In this document: positions 35,202-43,987 of the stretch, in pieces | Layout: the number at the start of each line of letters is the position of its first letter | Numbering within the stretch: position 1 is the first letter of the stretch | Origin: CAWHQZ01 sp963831645 | Lineage (GTDB): Bacteria > Pseudomonadota > Alphaproteobacteria > Rhizobiales > Aestuariivirgaceae | Length of the DNA: 64,000 bases | Direction: 5' to 3' | Assembly: GCA_963831645.1 (NCBI GenBank) | Contig: CAWHQZ010000008.1 | Span: 86,833-150,832, forward strand | Made by a program: the position numbers and the translations under genes | Notes under the pieces: generated by a model | What the model saw: the letters and a program-made list of their open reading frames with translations, nothing else | The model's database searches: none | Told to the model about the DNA's origin: nothing

Positions 35202-37214
35202 TTATGCCAGGGGCGCAGGGCGGCCGATCGCCTCTGCCGTCACCGTCGCGGCGAACAGCCCGTCCTCATCCACGGCATCCGGTAGCAGTTGTCTGTCGAT
35301 CCGGATTACGACCTCCGGCTCGCCGGCGCCCATGGCGATCACTGCGGTCCGCGCCAATCGGACCGCAACCGCCTGGGCTTCCGCCAGGGCAGGTCGCGGC
35401 GCGTCGAACACCAGCGTCCCCTCGCGTGCGTAAACGCGAAATGCGCCGCCGCCATCGCCCGCCACTTCGATGCGTACGGTTCGCGCAACGACCCCGGTTG
35501 CAGCGCCAACGGCGTTGGCGACGTCGCAGTGGGGAGGAAACGCCACATCGCATTTCAGCCGCCGCCCTACCTCGGGATAGTAGATGTGCACCGGGGCGCC
35601 TACGGCGACAATCGGCACGCTTGGCGAGATCGCAATCCTCGTCATGCCGAGGCCCTCCTCGCCGCGGCACACCGCATCGATGATTTCTGCGCCCGTCACG
35701 GCCGTCTCCAGTCCGGGCGACAAGGCAGCGTCGAGCAGCACCCACGCCGCGCGACGCACTGTCTCCGACCAGACTTCCTGGGCAAAGCGCCGGGTTCGCT
35801 CCGCGGTCGGCATTTTCATATCCCGGAAACGAACGGCAAGGGCTGCCGCCTTCTCAGCCGCCGCGCCGGACCAGTTGCTCTGCAGTCCCAGAACATGGGC
35901 TGCGTCCGAAGGCGTGAAGCCGCACACCTGGACGAGGCCCTTTCGTTGCACCGCGGCGACCGCCCGCTGGGCGCCGGCGCTGACTGCAATCTTCGCCAAG
36001 GGGACCGGCGTCGCTGTGACCCGCTTCATGATTTCGTTTTCGCGCTGCGAAAGCCCGCCCGTCTCTTGCGACACTCCTTTCGCGGCGCCCGCGGGCAGCA
36101 TAATGAAACGCCCGGCGAGCGAGCTGACCTCGGGATCCGCGAGCTGCGCCCCGAGGACGGCGGTGACTTCGGGAAACTGCGCCGCCAGCAGGGAAACCGG
36201 GACGAGGCGCTGGGGGCCGACGGTCAGTGAGCCGTCGACACCAATGACCACTTCGCTGTCGCCGCCGAGCCCGACGGTCTTTATGTCGATGGCTTTCACC
36301 ATCGTGCGCCAGCCGCCGACCTCTGCTCCCTCCTCGGCCACCCGCGGCCTTCCATCCTGGAGAATGCCGACATCGGTGGTCGTGCCTCCCATGTCGGCCA
36401 TGATGAAATTTTCACTTCCCGACAGCCACTTCGCTCCGACGACGCTCGCTGCCGGCCCCGACAGCACCGTCTCGATCGGCCGCGAAGCGACGGTCTCGGC
36501 GAGGGCAAGCGTGCCGTCGCCCTTGACGATCATGAGCGGGCAACCGATCCGATGCTCCGCCATGGCCCGGAACACGGCGTCGATCAGTCTGGAAATGCGC
36601 GCGATGAGGCGGGCATTGAGCGCCGTCGTCAAGGCGCGCCGCGGCGCATCGAGAGCCGATGAGAGTTCGCTGGAGACGCTGACGGGCTTGCCGGTGCGCG
36701 CCACGACGATGTCGCGCGCCCGGATCTCGTGCTCCGGGTTGCGCACCGCGAACTGCGCTGCGACCGCGAAGGCCTCGACCTTGCTTCCGTGTTCGGCGAT
36801 CGCCCGCTCCAGCGCCGCCTCGTCGAGGGCCGAGCTTTCTTCCCCGTTGTGGTCATGGCCGCCGGCGATGACCGCTATCGGCATGCCCGCGAACGCCGCC
36901 GCGATGCCACAGCGGGCGACCATCTTTGCATCAAAGCCGATGAGCACGCTCAAGACCGCGGAACCATGCCCCTCGACAACCGCGTTTGTCGCCATGGTCG
37001 TCGATACCGAGACGAGCGAGATTGCCTTTTCGTCAAAGCCATGCGGCAGCGCCGCCACGGCTTTCCCCATCGCCTCGCGCACGCCCAGCGCGAGATCGCC
37101 CCGGGTCGTCAGGGCCTTTGCCGAAGCGATTACCTGATGGCTGTGTGCGGCGATCACCGCCGCATCGGTGTAGGTGCCGCCCGTGTCGATGCCGATGAGG
37201 AAGGTTTGCTTCAT
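35202..37214 (-). CDS. Stand-alone hydantoinase/oxoprolinase A-type protein (HyuA)
   Basis: 670 residues, HyuA length. Motifs: LIGIDTGGTYTDAAVI at the start, SVSTTMATNAVVEGHG, the ATP phosphate loop FIMADMGGTTTDVGIL near residue 270, and GLGGDSEVVIG. No HyuB lies next to it, which is unusual because the A and B subunits normally work together in hydantoinase or acetone-carboxylase-type enzymes. It lies downstream of odc and the GNAT gene on the same strand with a 59-base gap, so it may belong to that transcript. Function is not clear; an ATP-dependent ring or carbonyl activation is likely. Confidence 0.85.
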   Translation of the reverse strand: MKQTFLIGIDTGGTYTDAAVIAAHSHQVIASAKALTTRGDLALGVREAMGKAVAALPHGFDEKAISLVSVSTTMATNAVVEGHGSAVLSVLIGFDAKMVARCGIAAAFAGMPIAVIAGGHDHNGEESSALDEAALERAIAEHGSKVEAFAVAAQFAVRNPEHEIRARDIVVARTGKPVSVSSELSSALDAPRRALTTALNARLIARISRLIDAVFRAMAEHRIGCPLMIVKGDGTLALAETVASRPIETVLSGPAASVVGAKWLSGSENFIMADMGGTTTDVGILQDGRPRVAEEGAEVGGWRTMVKAIDIKTVGLGGDSEVVIGVDGSLTVGPQRLVPVSLLAAQFPEVTAVLGAQLADPEVSSLAGRFIMLPAGAAKGVSQETGGLSQRENEIMKRVTATPVPLAKIAVSAGAQRAVAAVQRKGLVQVCGFTPSDAAHVLGLQSNWSGAAAEKAAALAVRFRDMKMPTAERTRRFAQEVWSETVRRAAWVLLDAALSPGLETAVTGAEIIDAVCRGEEGLGMTRIAISPSVPIVAVGAPVHIYYPEVGRRLKCDVAFPPHCDVANAVGAATGVVARTVRIEVAGDGGGAFRVYAREGTLVFDAPRPALAEAQAVAVRLARTAVIAMGAGEPEVVIRIDRQLLPDAVDEDGLFAATVTAEAIGRPAPLA

Positions 37215-37273
37215 GCTGGATGCCGGCGATCGGGATCGCCGGCGTCACATGAGACCTTTCGGTTACCCGCGGG

Positions 37274-37822
37274 TCAAGCCTGTCCGGGGAGCTGTGCGTG
37301 TGCGGCCGGGCGTGCCGGATCGTGTATTGCAGTACCCGTCGCGACTACCAGGCCGTGGGCGAAAGTGAGCGCACCCGGCTGGAGCTCGAGTCCCTGAAAG
37401 CGCTCCCGTTCAACCGGCCCCGGCAGTTCCAGAGCTGCGGTGGCAGCAGCCGAAAATCCGAACCTGCGATAGAAAGACCCATCGCCGACCAGCAGAATGG
37501 CGCGATGACCCGAAAGCGCCGCTTCATGGATGGCGTGGCGCATGAGCATCGAACCGATGCCCCTGCCCTGCATTTCCGGAACAACCGCCAAAGGTCCGAG
37601 CAGCACCGCCGGTCCGCCGCTACCGGCGCTGACGTCCCACATCCGCACCGTGCCGACCAGTCTGCTCTTGTTCCTGGCGGCAAATGAAAGCCCAGGCGAG
37701 GGCATGCGGCCCCGCCGCAGCGCCTCGCAGGTCTTGAGAAAGCGCGCCTCGCCGAACACGCGATCGAGAAGCTGCTCGCGCGCCACCGCGTCCGCAGCGG
37801 TTTCATGTCCGATGACCGCCAT
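37274..37822 (-). CDS. GNAT-family N-acetyltransferase (COG3153-like)
   Basis: About 182 residues. The acetyl-CoA site reads GPLAVVPEMQGRGIGSMLMRHAIHEAALSGHRAILLVGDGSFYRRFGFS, the R/Q-x-x-G-x-G loop then FYxRFGF. The gene follows odc by 30 bases (or 21 if the GTG at 37831 is used), a pairing I recall from several Hyphomicrobiales. The order suggests a role in polyamine or amine acetylation, but that is inferred from position. The ATG at 37822 has GGAG eight bases upstream, so I prefer it. Confidence 0.85.
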   Translation of the reverse strand: MAVIGHETAADAVAREQLLDRVFGEARFLKTCEALRRGRMPSPGLSFAARNKSRLVGTVRMWDVSAGSGGPAVLLGPLAVVPEMQGRGIGSMLMRHAIHEAALSGHRAILLVGDGSFYRRFGFSAAATAALELPGPVERERFQGLELQPGALTFAHGLVVATGTAIHDPARPAAHAQLPGQA

Positions 37823-37852
37823 CGCCGGCACTCCAACCAGTCGATCCGGTTT

Positions 37853-38986
37853 TCAGATGACGTAGGCCTGCAGCGGCGAGAAGCCGTTGAAGGCGACCGA
37901 GGAGTAGGTCGTCGTATAGGCGCCGGCCGCGTCGATCAGCACCTCATCGCCCACCGTCAGCGACAGCGGCAGGTCATACGGCGTCTTCTCGTAGAGCACG
38001 TCGGCCGAATCGCATGTCGGCCCGGCGACCACACAGGGTCCCTTGGCTTCACCGTCGCGCGCCGTAATCAGCCTGTAGCGGATCGCTTCCTCCATCGTCT
38101 CGGCGAGCCCGCCGAATTTTCCGATGTCGAGAAACACCCAGCGCTTGTCATCGCCGGCCTGCTTCCTGGAGACCAGCACGACTTCCGCCTTGATGGCGCC
38201 CGCCGCCGCGACCATGCCGCGGCCCGGCTCGATGATCGTCTCCGGCAGAGCGTTGCCGAAGTGCTTGCGGATGGCGCGGTTTATGTATTGGCCGTAGCGC
38301 TCCACCGCGGGTATTTCCTTGAGATAGCGGGCGGGGAATCCGCCGCCGAGGTTGACCATCGACAGCGCGACGCCGCGCTCCGACAGCTGCCTGAACACCC
38401 AGGCCGACTGCCTCAGCGCCTTGTCCCAGGCCGGGAGATTGGTCTGCTGCGAGCCGACGTGGAACGAGATGCCGTAGGCCTGCAGACCGAGAGCGTGGGC
38501 GCGATCGAGAACCTCGACCGCCATGTCGGGAGCACAGCCGAACTTTCGCGACAGCGGCCATTCGGCGCCTTCGCCGTCGGAGAGAACCCGGCAGAACACC
38601 CGTGCTCCCGGTGCGGCGCGGGCGATTTTCTCCACTTCGCCCACGCAATCCACGGCGAACAGGGCAATCCCCAGCTCATGGGCGCGCGCGATGTCGCGCT
38701 CCTTCTTGATCGTATTGCCGTAGGAGATGCGGTCGGGGGTTGCGCCGGCCGTGAGCGCCAGCTCGATCTCCCTTACCGAGGCAGTGTCGAAGGACGAGCC
38801 GAGACCGGCGAGAAGACCGAGTATTTCCGGCGCCGGGTTTGCCTTGACCGCGTAGAAAATACGGGTGTCCGGCATGGCCCGCGCAAAAGCCAGGTAGTTG
38901 TCGCGAACTACATCGAGATCGACAACCAGACACGGCCCCTCCGGGCGTCGGTGCGCAAGAAAGTCCAGAATGCGTTGCGTTGCCAT
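37853..38986 (-). CDS. odc: Ornithine/lysine-type decarboxylase, fold type III PLP
   Basis: 377 residues, the alphaproteobacterial ODC length. IFYAVKANPAPEILGLLAGLG carries the PLP lysine; YGNTIKKERDIARA, FHVGSQQTN, MVNLGGGFPARYL and EPGRGMVA hold the phosphate and ring contacts; GPTCDSADVLYE carries the substrate cysteine and aspartate at the active site. It makes putrescine from ornithine. The start at 38986 has GGAGGA seven bases before it. The frame stays open another 120 codons upstream, through the leader, but I treat that as a GC-rich accident. It is followed by the GNAT gene. Confidence 0.93.
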   Translation of the reverse strand: MATQRILDFLAHRRPEGPCLVVDLDVVRDNYLAFARAMPDTRIFYAVKANPAPEILGLLAGLGSSFDTASVREIELALTAGATPDRISYGNTIKKERDIARAHELGIALFAVDCVGEVEKIARAAPGARVFCRVLSDGEGAEWPLSRKFGCAPDMAVEVLDRAHALGLQAYGISFHVGSQQTNLPAWDKALRQSAWVFRQLSERGVALSMVNLGGGFPARYLKEIPAVERYGQYINRAIRKHFGNALPETIIEPGRGMVAAAGAIKAEVVLVSRKQAGDDKRWVFLDIGKFGGLAETMEEAIRYRLITARDGEAKGPCVVAGPTCDSADVLYEKTPYDLPLSLTVGDEVLIDAAGAYTTTYSSVAFNGFSPLQAYVI

Positions 38987-38989
38987 GGC

Positions 38990-39385
38990 TTTCCTCCAAG
39001 CAGTTTCGCGAGCCGGCACACGCAAGCCCCGGCGCCATGTGGAGCTGCGCCTGGGCTCGCAGTTGCGAACCGACTCAAGAGACCGGACAGACAACGGCCT
39101 CAGGCCGCTGGCCGCCTTTTTTCTGCCTTGGCTTGGTAGGGTTTCCCCGTCCGCACTGCCGGCAAGGATGGTGTGCCTCTTCAGTACTGCCCGTCGTTGG
39201 ACTGACGAACTCAAGACCGAAAAAGCCCGCACCGTCGTTGCTTCAAGGCGCCCGCGATTTCTTCTCGAAACCGCCAACGGCTCCTGGCCGTTTGTACCGG
39301 ACCGCTCGTCTCGCTCTTGGGAGATGCGGTGGGCGCCCACAGGCACGTGCGACTTTGGGCAGCGGCGTATATGTGAGATTCTTTC
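38990..39385 (-). ncRNA. Candidate speF leader RNA upstream of ornithine decarboxylase
   Basis: The 395 bases before the odc start have no gene on either strand that I can support but contain several ordered elements: a hairpin of CGGCC/GGCCG (39095-39107, loop of three), a run AAAAAAGGCGGCC just before it, GGGGAAACCC, and GGTTCGCAACTGCGAGCC near the 3' end. Alphaproteobacterial odc genes carry a conserved cis-regulatory RNA called speF (Rfam) of several hundred bases in this place, and these short blocks agree with my memory of it. I could not align it. Confidence 0.55.
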
Positions 39386-39531
39386 TTAAGATTCAATGAT
39401 CAATTTCATCGCTGACACTTTTTTGTTCGGCGGCCGATAATAAGCAGGGCGGAATTCCTCGCCCGCGTGCCGCCGCGGAGCAATTTGCGGCCCTCTGAAC
39501 GAGGTAGAGCTGTCGACGAACGGAGCCGCCG
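39386..39531. other. Divergent promoter region between odc leader and EamA exporter
   Basis: About 145 bases between the 5' end of the odc leader and the EamA start. It is relatively AT-rich at 39380-39440 (CTTTCTTAAGATTCAATGAT), so it likely holds the leader's promoter. I see no clear operator. Confidence 0.35.
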
Positions 39532-40437
39532 ATGACAGCAAGCGCGATGAGCAGAGACGCCAAACGCGTCCGCGGTGACTACGCGCTGGGCATCCTGCTG
39601 GCGCTGCTCGCAACCCTGGGCTGGAGCCTCGCCGGCATCTTCGTTCGCATCCTGCCGCCACTGGATGGCTGGCAGATCAACACCTGGCGCGGCTATTCGA
39701 TGTCGGTGTTCCTGCTCGCCTATCTCGCAGTCCTGTATCCGAAGAGTCCTTCACGCGCCTTTACCGATCCCCCGCCGACCGGGCTCTTTGCCTGCGCGGC
39801 GTTCTTTGCCGTCGGATCCACCCTCTACGTTACCTCACTTACTCTGACGAGCACTGCCAACGTTTCGTGCATCGCGTCCACCTCGCCGCTGTTCACCGCC
39901 GTGATGAGCCAATTCCTCACCGGCGAACGTCCGAGCCGCATCTCCTGGGCGGCAGCGGTGCTCGTTGTTGCCGGAGTGGCCATCATCGTGAAAGACGGCC
40001 TCAACACCGGAGACTGGCTCGGCAGCATGACCTCCGTGCTGGTTGCAATTTGCTTTGCTGGCCAGACCGTCATGCTCCGGCGTTTCCGTGCTTTCGACAT
40101 GGTGCCGGCCATTTGCATCGGCGGGTTTGCGGTGTTTCTGTTCGCCGGCATTTTGGGCGGCGGTTTCGCGGTCCCACCGGCGGCGATCTTGTTGCTGAGC
40201 CTGATGGGGCTCCTTCAGCTCGCCATCCCTCTCATTCTTTTCGCCCGCAGCGCACGCCACGTGCCGGCGATCACCCTCAGCCTCGTCGTCTTGCTCGACA
40301 CGGTTCTCAACCCAGCATGGTCGTGGCTGGGCGCGGGTGAGATTCCCTCTCCTGCGGCCTTCATCGGAGGCACGATCATTGTCGGGGCGGTGCTGATGAG
40401 CATTGTCGCCGGGCGCCGTTCTCTCGCGCAGACTTGA
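39532..40437 (+). CDS. EamA/DMT-family transporter
   Basis: 301 residues, ten helices in two EamA repeats: LGILLALLATLGWSLAGIFVRILPPLDGWQINTWRGY, VSCIASTSPLFTAVMSQFLTGERPSRISWAAAVLVVAGVAIIVKDG, then MTSVLVAICFAGQTVMLRRFRAFDMVPAICIGG and LVVLLDTVLNPAWSWLGAGEIPSPAAFIGGTIIVGAVL. An inner-membrane metabolite exporter of unknown substrate; divergent from odc. Confidence 0.9.
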   Translation: MTASAMSRDAKRVRGDYALGILLALLATLGWSLAGIFVRILPPLDGWQINTWRGYSMSVFLLAYLAVLYPKSPSRAFTDPPPTGLFACAAFFAVGSTLYVTSLTLTSTANVSCIASTSPLFTAVMSQFLTGERPSRISWAAAVLVVAGVAIIVKDGLNTGDWLGSMTSVLVAICFAGQTVMLRRFRAFDMVPAICIGGFAVFLFAGILGGGFAVPPAAILLLSLMGLLQLAIPLILFARSARHVPAITLSLVVLLDTVLNPAWSWLGAGEIPSPAAFIGGTIIVGAVLMSIVAGRRSLAQT

Positions 40438-40650
40438 AAGCCGGAGGCAGAACAGTCGACTCAGCTCCAGTATTTTTTCGGCTTTCGCTGATTCGCTTGG
40501 TCGAGTAAACATAGCTGCCCCAGATTCGCCTCAAAGTATCCACATTCCAGCGCAAAGTGGGTGTTGCAGGCTGCTGGGGGGTAGTCCTGAGGCGCGGGCC
40601 GGAGGGGTCCGCGACGCGACGAGGGGGTTTCGGCGCAAGCAGTGAGGCGA

Positions 40651-41787
40651 ATGATGGCGTGGGCTTTCCGGGCGGTGTGCCCGATCCTATTGATGCTGGT
40701 GACTGTGGTGGCCGCGGCGGCCCAGACTCCCGCTGCCGGACCCGTTCCGGGGACTCAGGCGCACAATCAGCGCGTCGAGCAAGTCAACGGCGGGACCATA
40801 GGCATTGTCACCGGCAGCATCACCAGCACCTACAGCCGCATTGCGACCGATTTGTCTGCCGTGCTCGACGATGGTGACACGCTGCGAATTCTGCCGATCA
40901 TCGGCAAGGGATCAGCCCAGAACATCACCGACATTCTGTATTTGCGCGGCGTGGATGTCGGTATCGTTCAGTCCGATGTGCTCACTTTCGTGCGCGACAA
41001 CGGCCTCTACCCCGACATCAATACCCGGATCGCCTATCTCGCCAAGCTGTACAACGAAGAAGTTCACGTTCTGGCGCGCAAGGAGATCGCTTCGCTCAAC
41101 GACCTGGCCGGGCGCAAAGTCAATTTCGCCGACGAGGGCAGCGGCACCTACATCACCGGCACCACCATCATGAAAGGCCTCGGCATTACCCCCGAGATCA
41201 CTGCGTTCGACAATGAGCTGGCGCTGGAAAAGCTGAAAAGTCGCGAAATCGACGCGATGTTCTACGTCGCGGGCAAGCCGGCGCCGCTTCTCGTCGATAT
41301 CAAGCCCGAGGACGGGCTGCACATCCTGTCGATCGAGCTCAACAAGGAACTCGAGGGCATCTATCTGCCGGCAGACTTCTACGCTGCCGACTACCCTGGC
41401 CTCATCGGGGAGGGAGCGGTGGTCAACTCGGTTTCGGTCGGCGCCATCATGGCGGTCTTCAACTGGAAGCGCGGGTCGGTGCGCTTCAACAAGCTCAAGC
41501 GTTTCGTCGAGGCGTTCTTCAGCAAGTTCGACGAGTTCGCCAAGCCGCCGCGGCACCCGAAATGGCAGGAAGTGAATCTGGCGGCGGAGGTCGCGGGCTG
41601 GCAGCGCTTCGAGCCGGCCCTGGCGTGGCTGGCGACGCGCAAGGAGGTCGTCACGGCCCGGGAACAGCAGGTCGAGCAGTTCAAGTTTTTTCTGCAAAGC
41701 AGCGGCATAGATCAGAGCGTCAGCGAACAGGACCAGGAGGAGCTTTTCAAACGTTTCCTGAAATGGAAGGAAACACGCAGCCAGTGA
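40651..41787 (+). CDS. TAXI-family TRAP transporter substrate-binding protein
   Basis: About 378 residues with a signal peptide (AFRAVCPILLMLVTVVAAAAQ) and the TAXI core: NGGTIGIVTGSITSTYSRIATDLSAVLDDGDTLRILPIIGKGSAQNITDILYLRGVDVGIVQSDVL, then LNDLAGRKVNFADEGSGTYITGTTIMKGLGI and the second lobe. TAXI proteins bind carboxylates such as glutamate or tricarboxylates for TRAP permeases. No TRAP permease is in the window; the gene is followed 52 bases later by the Sel1-like protein. The start is uncertain: GTG 40642, ATG 40651 and ATG 40654 are all possible. Confidence 0.85.
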   Translation: MMAWAFRAVCPILLMLVTVVAAAAQTPAAGPVPGTQAHNQRVEQVNGGTIGIVTGSITSTYSRIATDLSAVLDDGDTLRILPIIGKGSAQNITDILYLRGVDVGIVQSDVLTFVRDNGLYPDINTRIAYLAKLYNEEVHVLARKEIASLNDLAGRKVNFADEGSGTYITGTTIMKGLGITPEITAFDNELALEKLKSREIDAMFYVAGKPAPLLVDIKPEDGLHILSIELNKELEGIYLPADFYAADYPGLIGEGAVVNSVSVGAIMAVFNWKRGSVRFNKLKRFVEAFFSKFDEFAKPPRHPKWQEVNLAAEVAGWQRFEPALAWLATRKEVVTAREQQVEQFKFFLQSSGIDQSVSEQDQEELFKRFLKWKETRSQ

Positions 41788-41839
41788 CCAGACCGAACGC
41801 AGCAGGGGGTGCTGCCCTCATTGTTGGGGAGTATGTAGC

Positions 41840-43912
41840 GTGAGTAGGAACAGGACGAAGACCGTTTCCGCGGGGTCGAGCAGATCCGCGCCAAAGCAGA
41901 GAGTGGATAGAAAAGAGGTCGCCGCGCAAACTGCACCGGAGCCCGATGCCAACCTCGTGTCACCGGCCCAGGCCGCGCAGGCTGCACCCGAGCCCAAGGC
42001 TGACGCGCCCGCGCCGGCCGAGGCCGCGCAGAGTGATCGGGAACAGATGTTTGCAGCCATTCGGCGCCAAATTGAAATGGGCGCTGCGGCTCCCGACATT
42101 GCCGACTCCGAAAAGAAGGCCGCTCCCGGCAATGCCGGCTCCGGAAAAAAAGCCGCGGTCGCCTCGACAACGCGAAAGGTCGAGGCCGTTGACGCATCGC
42201 CCGCCCCGTGGTCGCCCGAAGAAATTTTCGAGCCTTCCGCACATCTTGCCGAACCTCAGCCATCCTTAAACCCCAATCCTCCGCTACCGTCCCCCCCATT
42301 GAGGCCGCGCGCACCGGTGGTGCCGCCTTCGGGGTCGGCGATAACCGCGGCGATCGGGCGCGCTCGGCCGAGCATGGATACCGGATTCGATTGGGCATCC
42401 TTCGCTGATCGGGAGAAGGGGAGAATCGCCGCAATGACGAACGCAAGGCCAGCCAGCGGCCATCCCCTCGCGCCGCGTGCGGCCGCCCAAGCACCGAACC
42501 AGGCACCGAAACGCCCGGGTGAGCCGGTATGGGCCGACGCCTGGCGGGAGCCTCAGACCGTAGAACAGACGCTCGCCAAGCTCACCGAGGCCCTGTCGCG
42601 TGATCAACGAACGACGATCTCGTCCCGGGCGCATGCGGTGACCAGGAAAGGTCGGCCCGACAGGGTGCGCGCCTTCCCTATCTTCGCAGCGTCTTGTGCC
42701 ACACTGCTGGCAGCTTTGGGTGGTCTCGCAGTCGCCTTTGGCTGGCCATCGGACAGCTTGGGGATAGGGCGCAGCATTTCGGCGCTGCTGAGCAGTGTGC
42801 CGCAGGCGAACACATCTGAAACCGCCACCGCCGAGGCCGAGTCAGAGCCCCCCGTGCTCGCGACGAGCGAGCCCGCGGCGGAGCCGCCGGGCGAGGCAAG
42901 CACAGAGGCAAGCACATCAGACACGGCCGCGGCGGAATCAGTGGCGGTGGAGCGCGGCAAGACCGTCGCGACGACGAAACTCATGGTTGCCGACGCTTCC
43001 GGGGAAGCCTTGCACTACATTCCGCTGTCCATCAAAACCGACACCACCGCCGGAGCAGACAAGCTCGCCATAAGGCTCACGGGGCTTCCCGCCGAAACCG
43101 TGCTGACCTCCGGGGAGGATCTCGGCAACGGCTCGTGGTTATTGAAACCCGGTGAGGAGCGGGACCTCAAGCTCGCAGTGCAGACGAACGCGCCGCGTGA
43201 GATCCTGATCGGCGTCGAGGCGATCGAGGTCAAAACCGGCGAGCTTGCAGCGCCGCCCCAGGATCTTCGCGTCAAAGTGACGGTGCCCAAGCTGGTGGTG
43301 CAGCCGGCCGCCGACACGTTGAAGCCGGCGGTCGTGGCCTCCAGTGCGGAGGCGCCCGCAGCGGAGCCGCCGCAAGCGGCAAAGATCCTTCCCGCTCTGG
43401 AGCTTCCTGCCCTGCCCGAAACCAAGCAGGCGACGCCTGAACCGGAGACGCAGGTCGCCGCCGCAGAGCCCGCTGTCACTGTCCCGTCTTCAATCAAGGT
43501 TGTCGCTGTCGAGCCGGCGCCGGAACCCGACGCGAAGACTGCCGCCGTGGATCCGCTCATCGTTTCCACGGTCGAACCTGCTGCAGCCGTCGAGCCTCCT
43601 GCAGCCCCAGCAACCAAGTCGACGAGTGGTTCTGATGCGGGACTCATATCCAGGGGCGACTCACTCATGGAAATGGGCGAAGTCATCGGCGCCAGGAGCT
43701 TCTATCAGCGCGCCTACGGCCGCGGCGAGCCCGCAGCCGCTCGCAGCATCGCCCGCACGTACGATCCGAAGGTTTACGCCGACATGAACGTGTTGGGGCT
43801 GAAACCCAGTGCTGAAAAGGCGCTCGAGTGGTATCGCAAGGCGCAGGCCGCAGGCGTGGCCGAGGCGGCAACGGATATCGCGAATCTCGAGGCGTTTATG
43901 GCCAAGAAGTAA
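41840..43912 (+). CDS. Ala/Pro-rich single-pass protein with C-terminal Sel1-like repeats
   Basis: 690 residues, GTG start. Residues 1-270 are low-complexity, rich in Ala, Pro, Glu (AAPEPKADAPAPAEAAQ-type). One hydrophobic segment (IFAASCATLLAALGGLAVAFGW, about residue 285) should span the inner membrane, leaving the rest periplasmic: a beta-rich stretch (LHYIPLSIKTDTTAGADKLAIRLTGLPAETVLTSG), another Ala/Pro linker, and a final Sel1/TPR-like unit (ISRGDSLMEMGEVIGARSFYQRAYGRGEPAAARSIARTYDPKV...ALEWYRKAQAAGVAEAATDI). The pairing with a TAXI protein recurs in Hyphomicrobiales, which suggests a joint envelope role. Confidence 0.7.
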   Translation: MSRNRTKTVSAGSSRSAPKQRVDRKEVAAQTAPEPDANLVSPAQAAQAAPEPKADAPAPAEAAQSDREQMFAAIRRQIEMGAAAPDIADSEKKAAPGNAGSGKKAAVASTTRKVEAVDASPAPWSPEEIFEPSAHLAEPQPSLNPNPPLPSPPLRPRAPVVPPSGSAITAAIGRARPSMDTGFDWASFADREKGRIAAMTNARPASGHPLAPRAAAQAPNQAPKRPGEPVWADAWREPQTVEQTLAKLTEALSRDQRTTISSRAHAVTRKGRPDRVRAFPIFAASCATLLAALGGLAVAFGWPSDSLGIGRSISALLSSVPQANTSETATAEAESEPPVLATSEPAAEPPGEASTEASTSDTAAAESVAVERGKTVATTKLMVADASGEALHYIPLSIKTDTTAGADKLAIRLTGLPAETVLTSGEDLGNGSWLLKPGEERDLKLAVQTNAPREILIGVEAIEVKTGELAAPPQDLRVKVTVPKLVVQPAADTLKPAVVASSAEAPAAEPPQAAKILPALELPALPETKQATPEPETQVAAAEPAVTVPSSIKVVAVEPAPEPDAKTAAVDPLIVSTVEPAAAVEPPAAPATKSTSGSDAGLISRGDSLMEMGEVIGARSFYQRAYGRGEPAAARSIARTYDPKVYADMNVLGLKPSAEKALEWYRKAQAAGVAEAATDIANLEAFMAKK

Positions 43913-43937
43913 CGCAATTCATGGGACCTCCCACCCT

Positions 43938-43964
43938 GGCCGGGCTTGTCCCGGCCCTTTTCTT
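43938..43964 (+). terminator. Rho-independent terminator between convergent genes
   Basis: GGCCGGG (43938-43944) pairs with CCCGGCC (43950-43956) around a 5-base loop, followed by CTTTTCTT. It ends the Sel1-like transcript. On the other strand there is no T-run. Confidence 0.8.
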
Positions 43965-43987
43965 GCTGTGCGAAGCGCTCGCCCGAC

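Noticed and set aside
38987..39346. N-terminal extension of ornithine decarboxylase by 120 codons
   Set aside because: The ATG at 38986 has a strong ribosome-binding site and gives the family length; the extra residues are basic low-complexity and coincide with structured leader sequence.
41391..41708. A minus-strand gene within the TAXI gene
   Set aside because: Antisense shadow with no domain; the TAXI frame has a signal peptide and family motifs.
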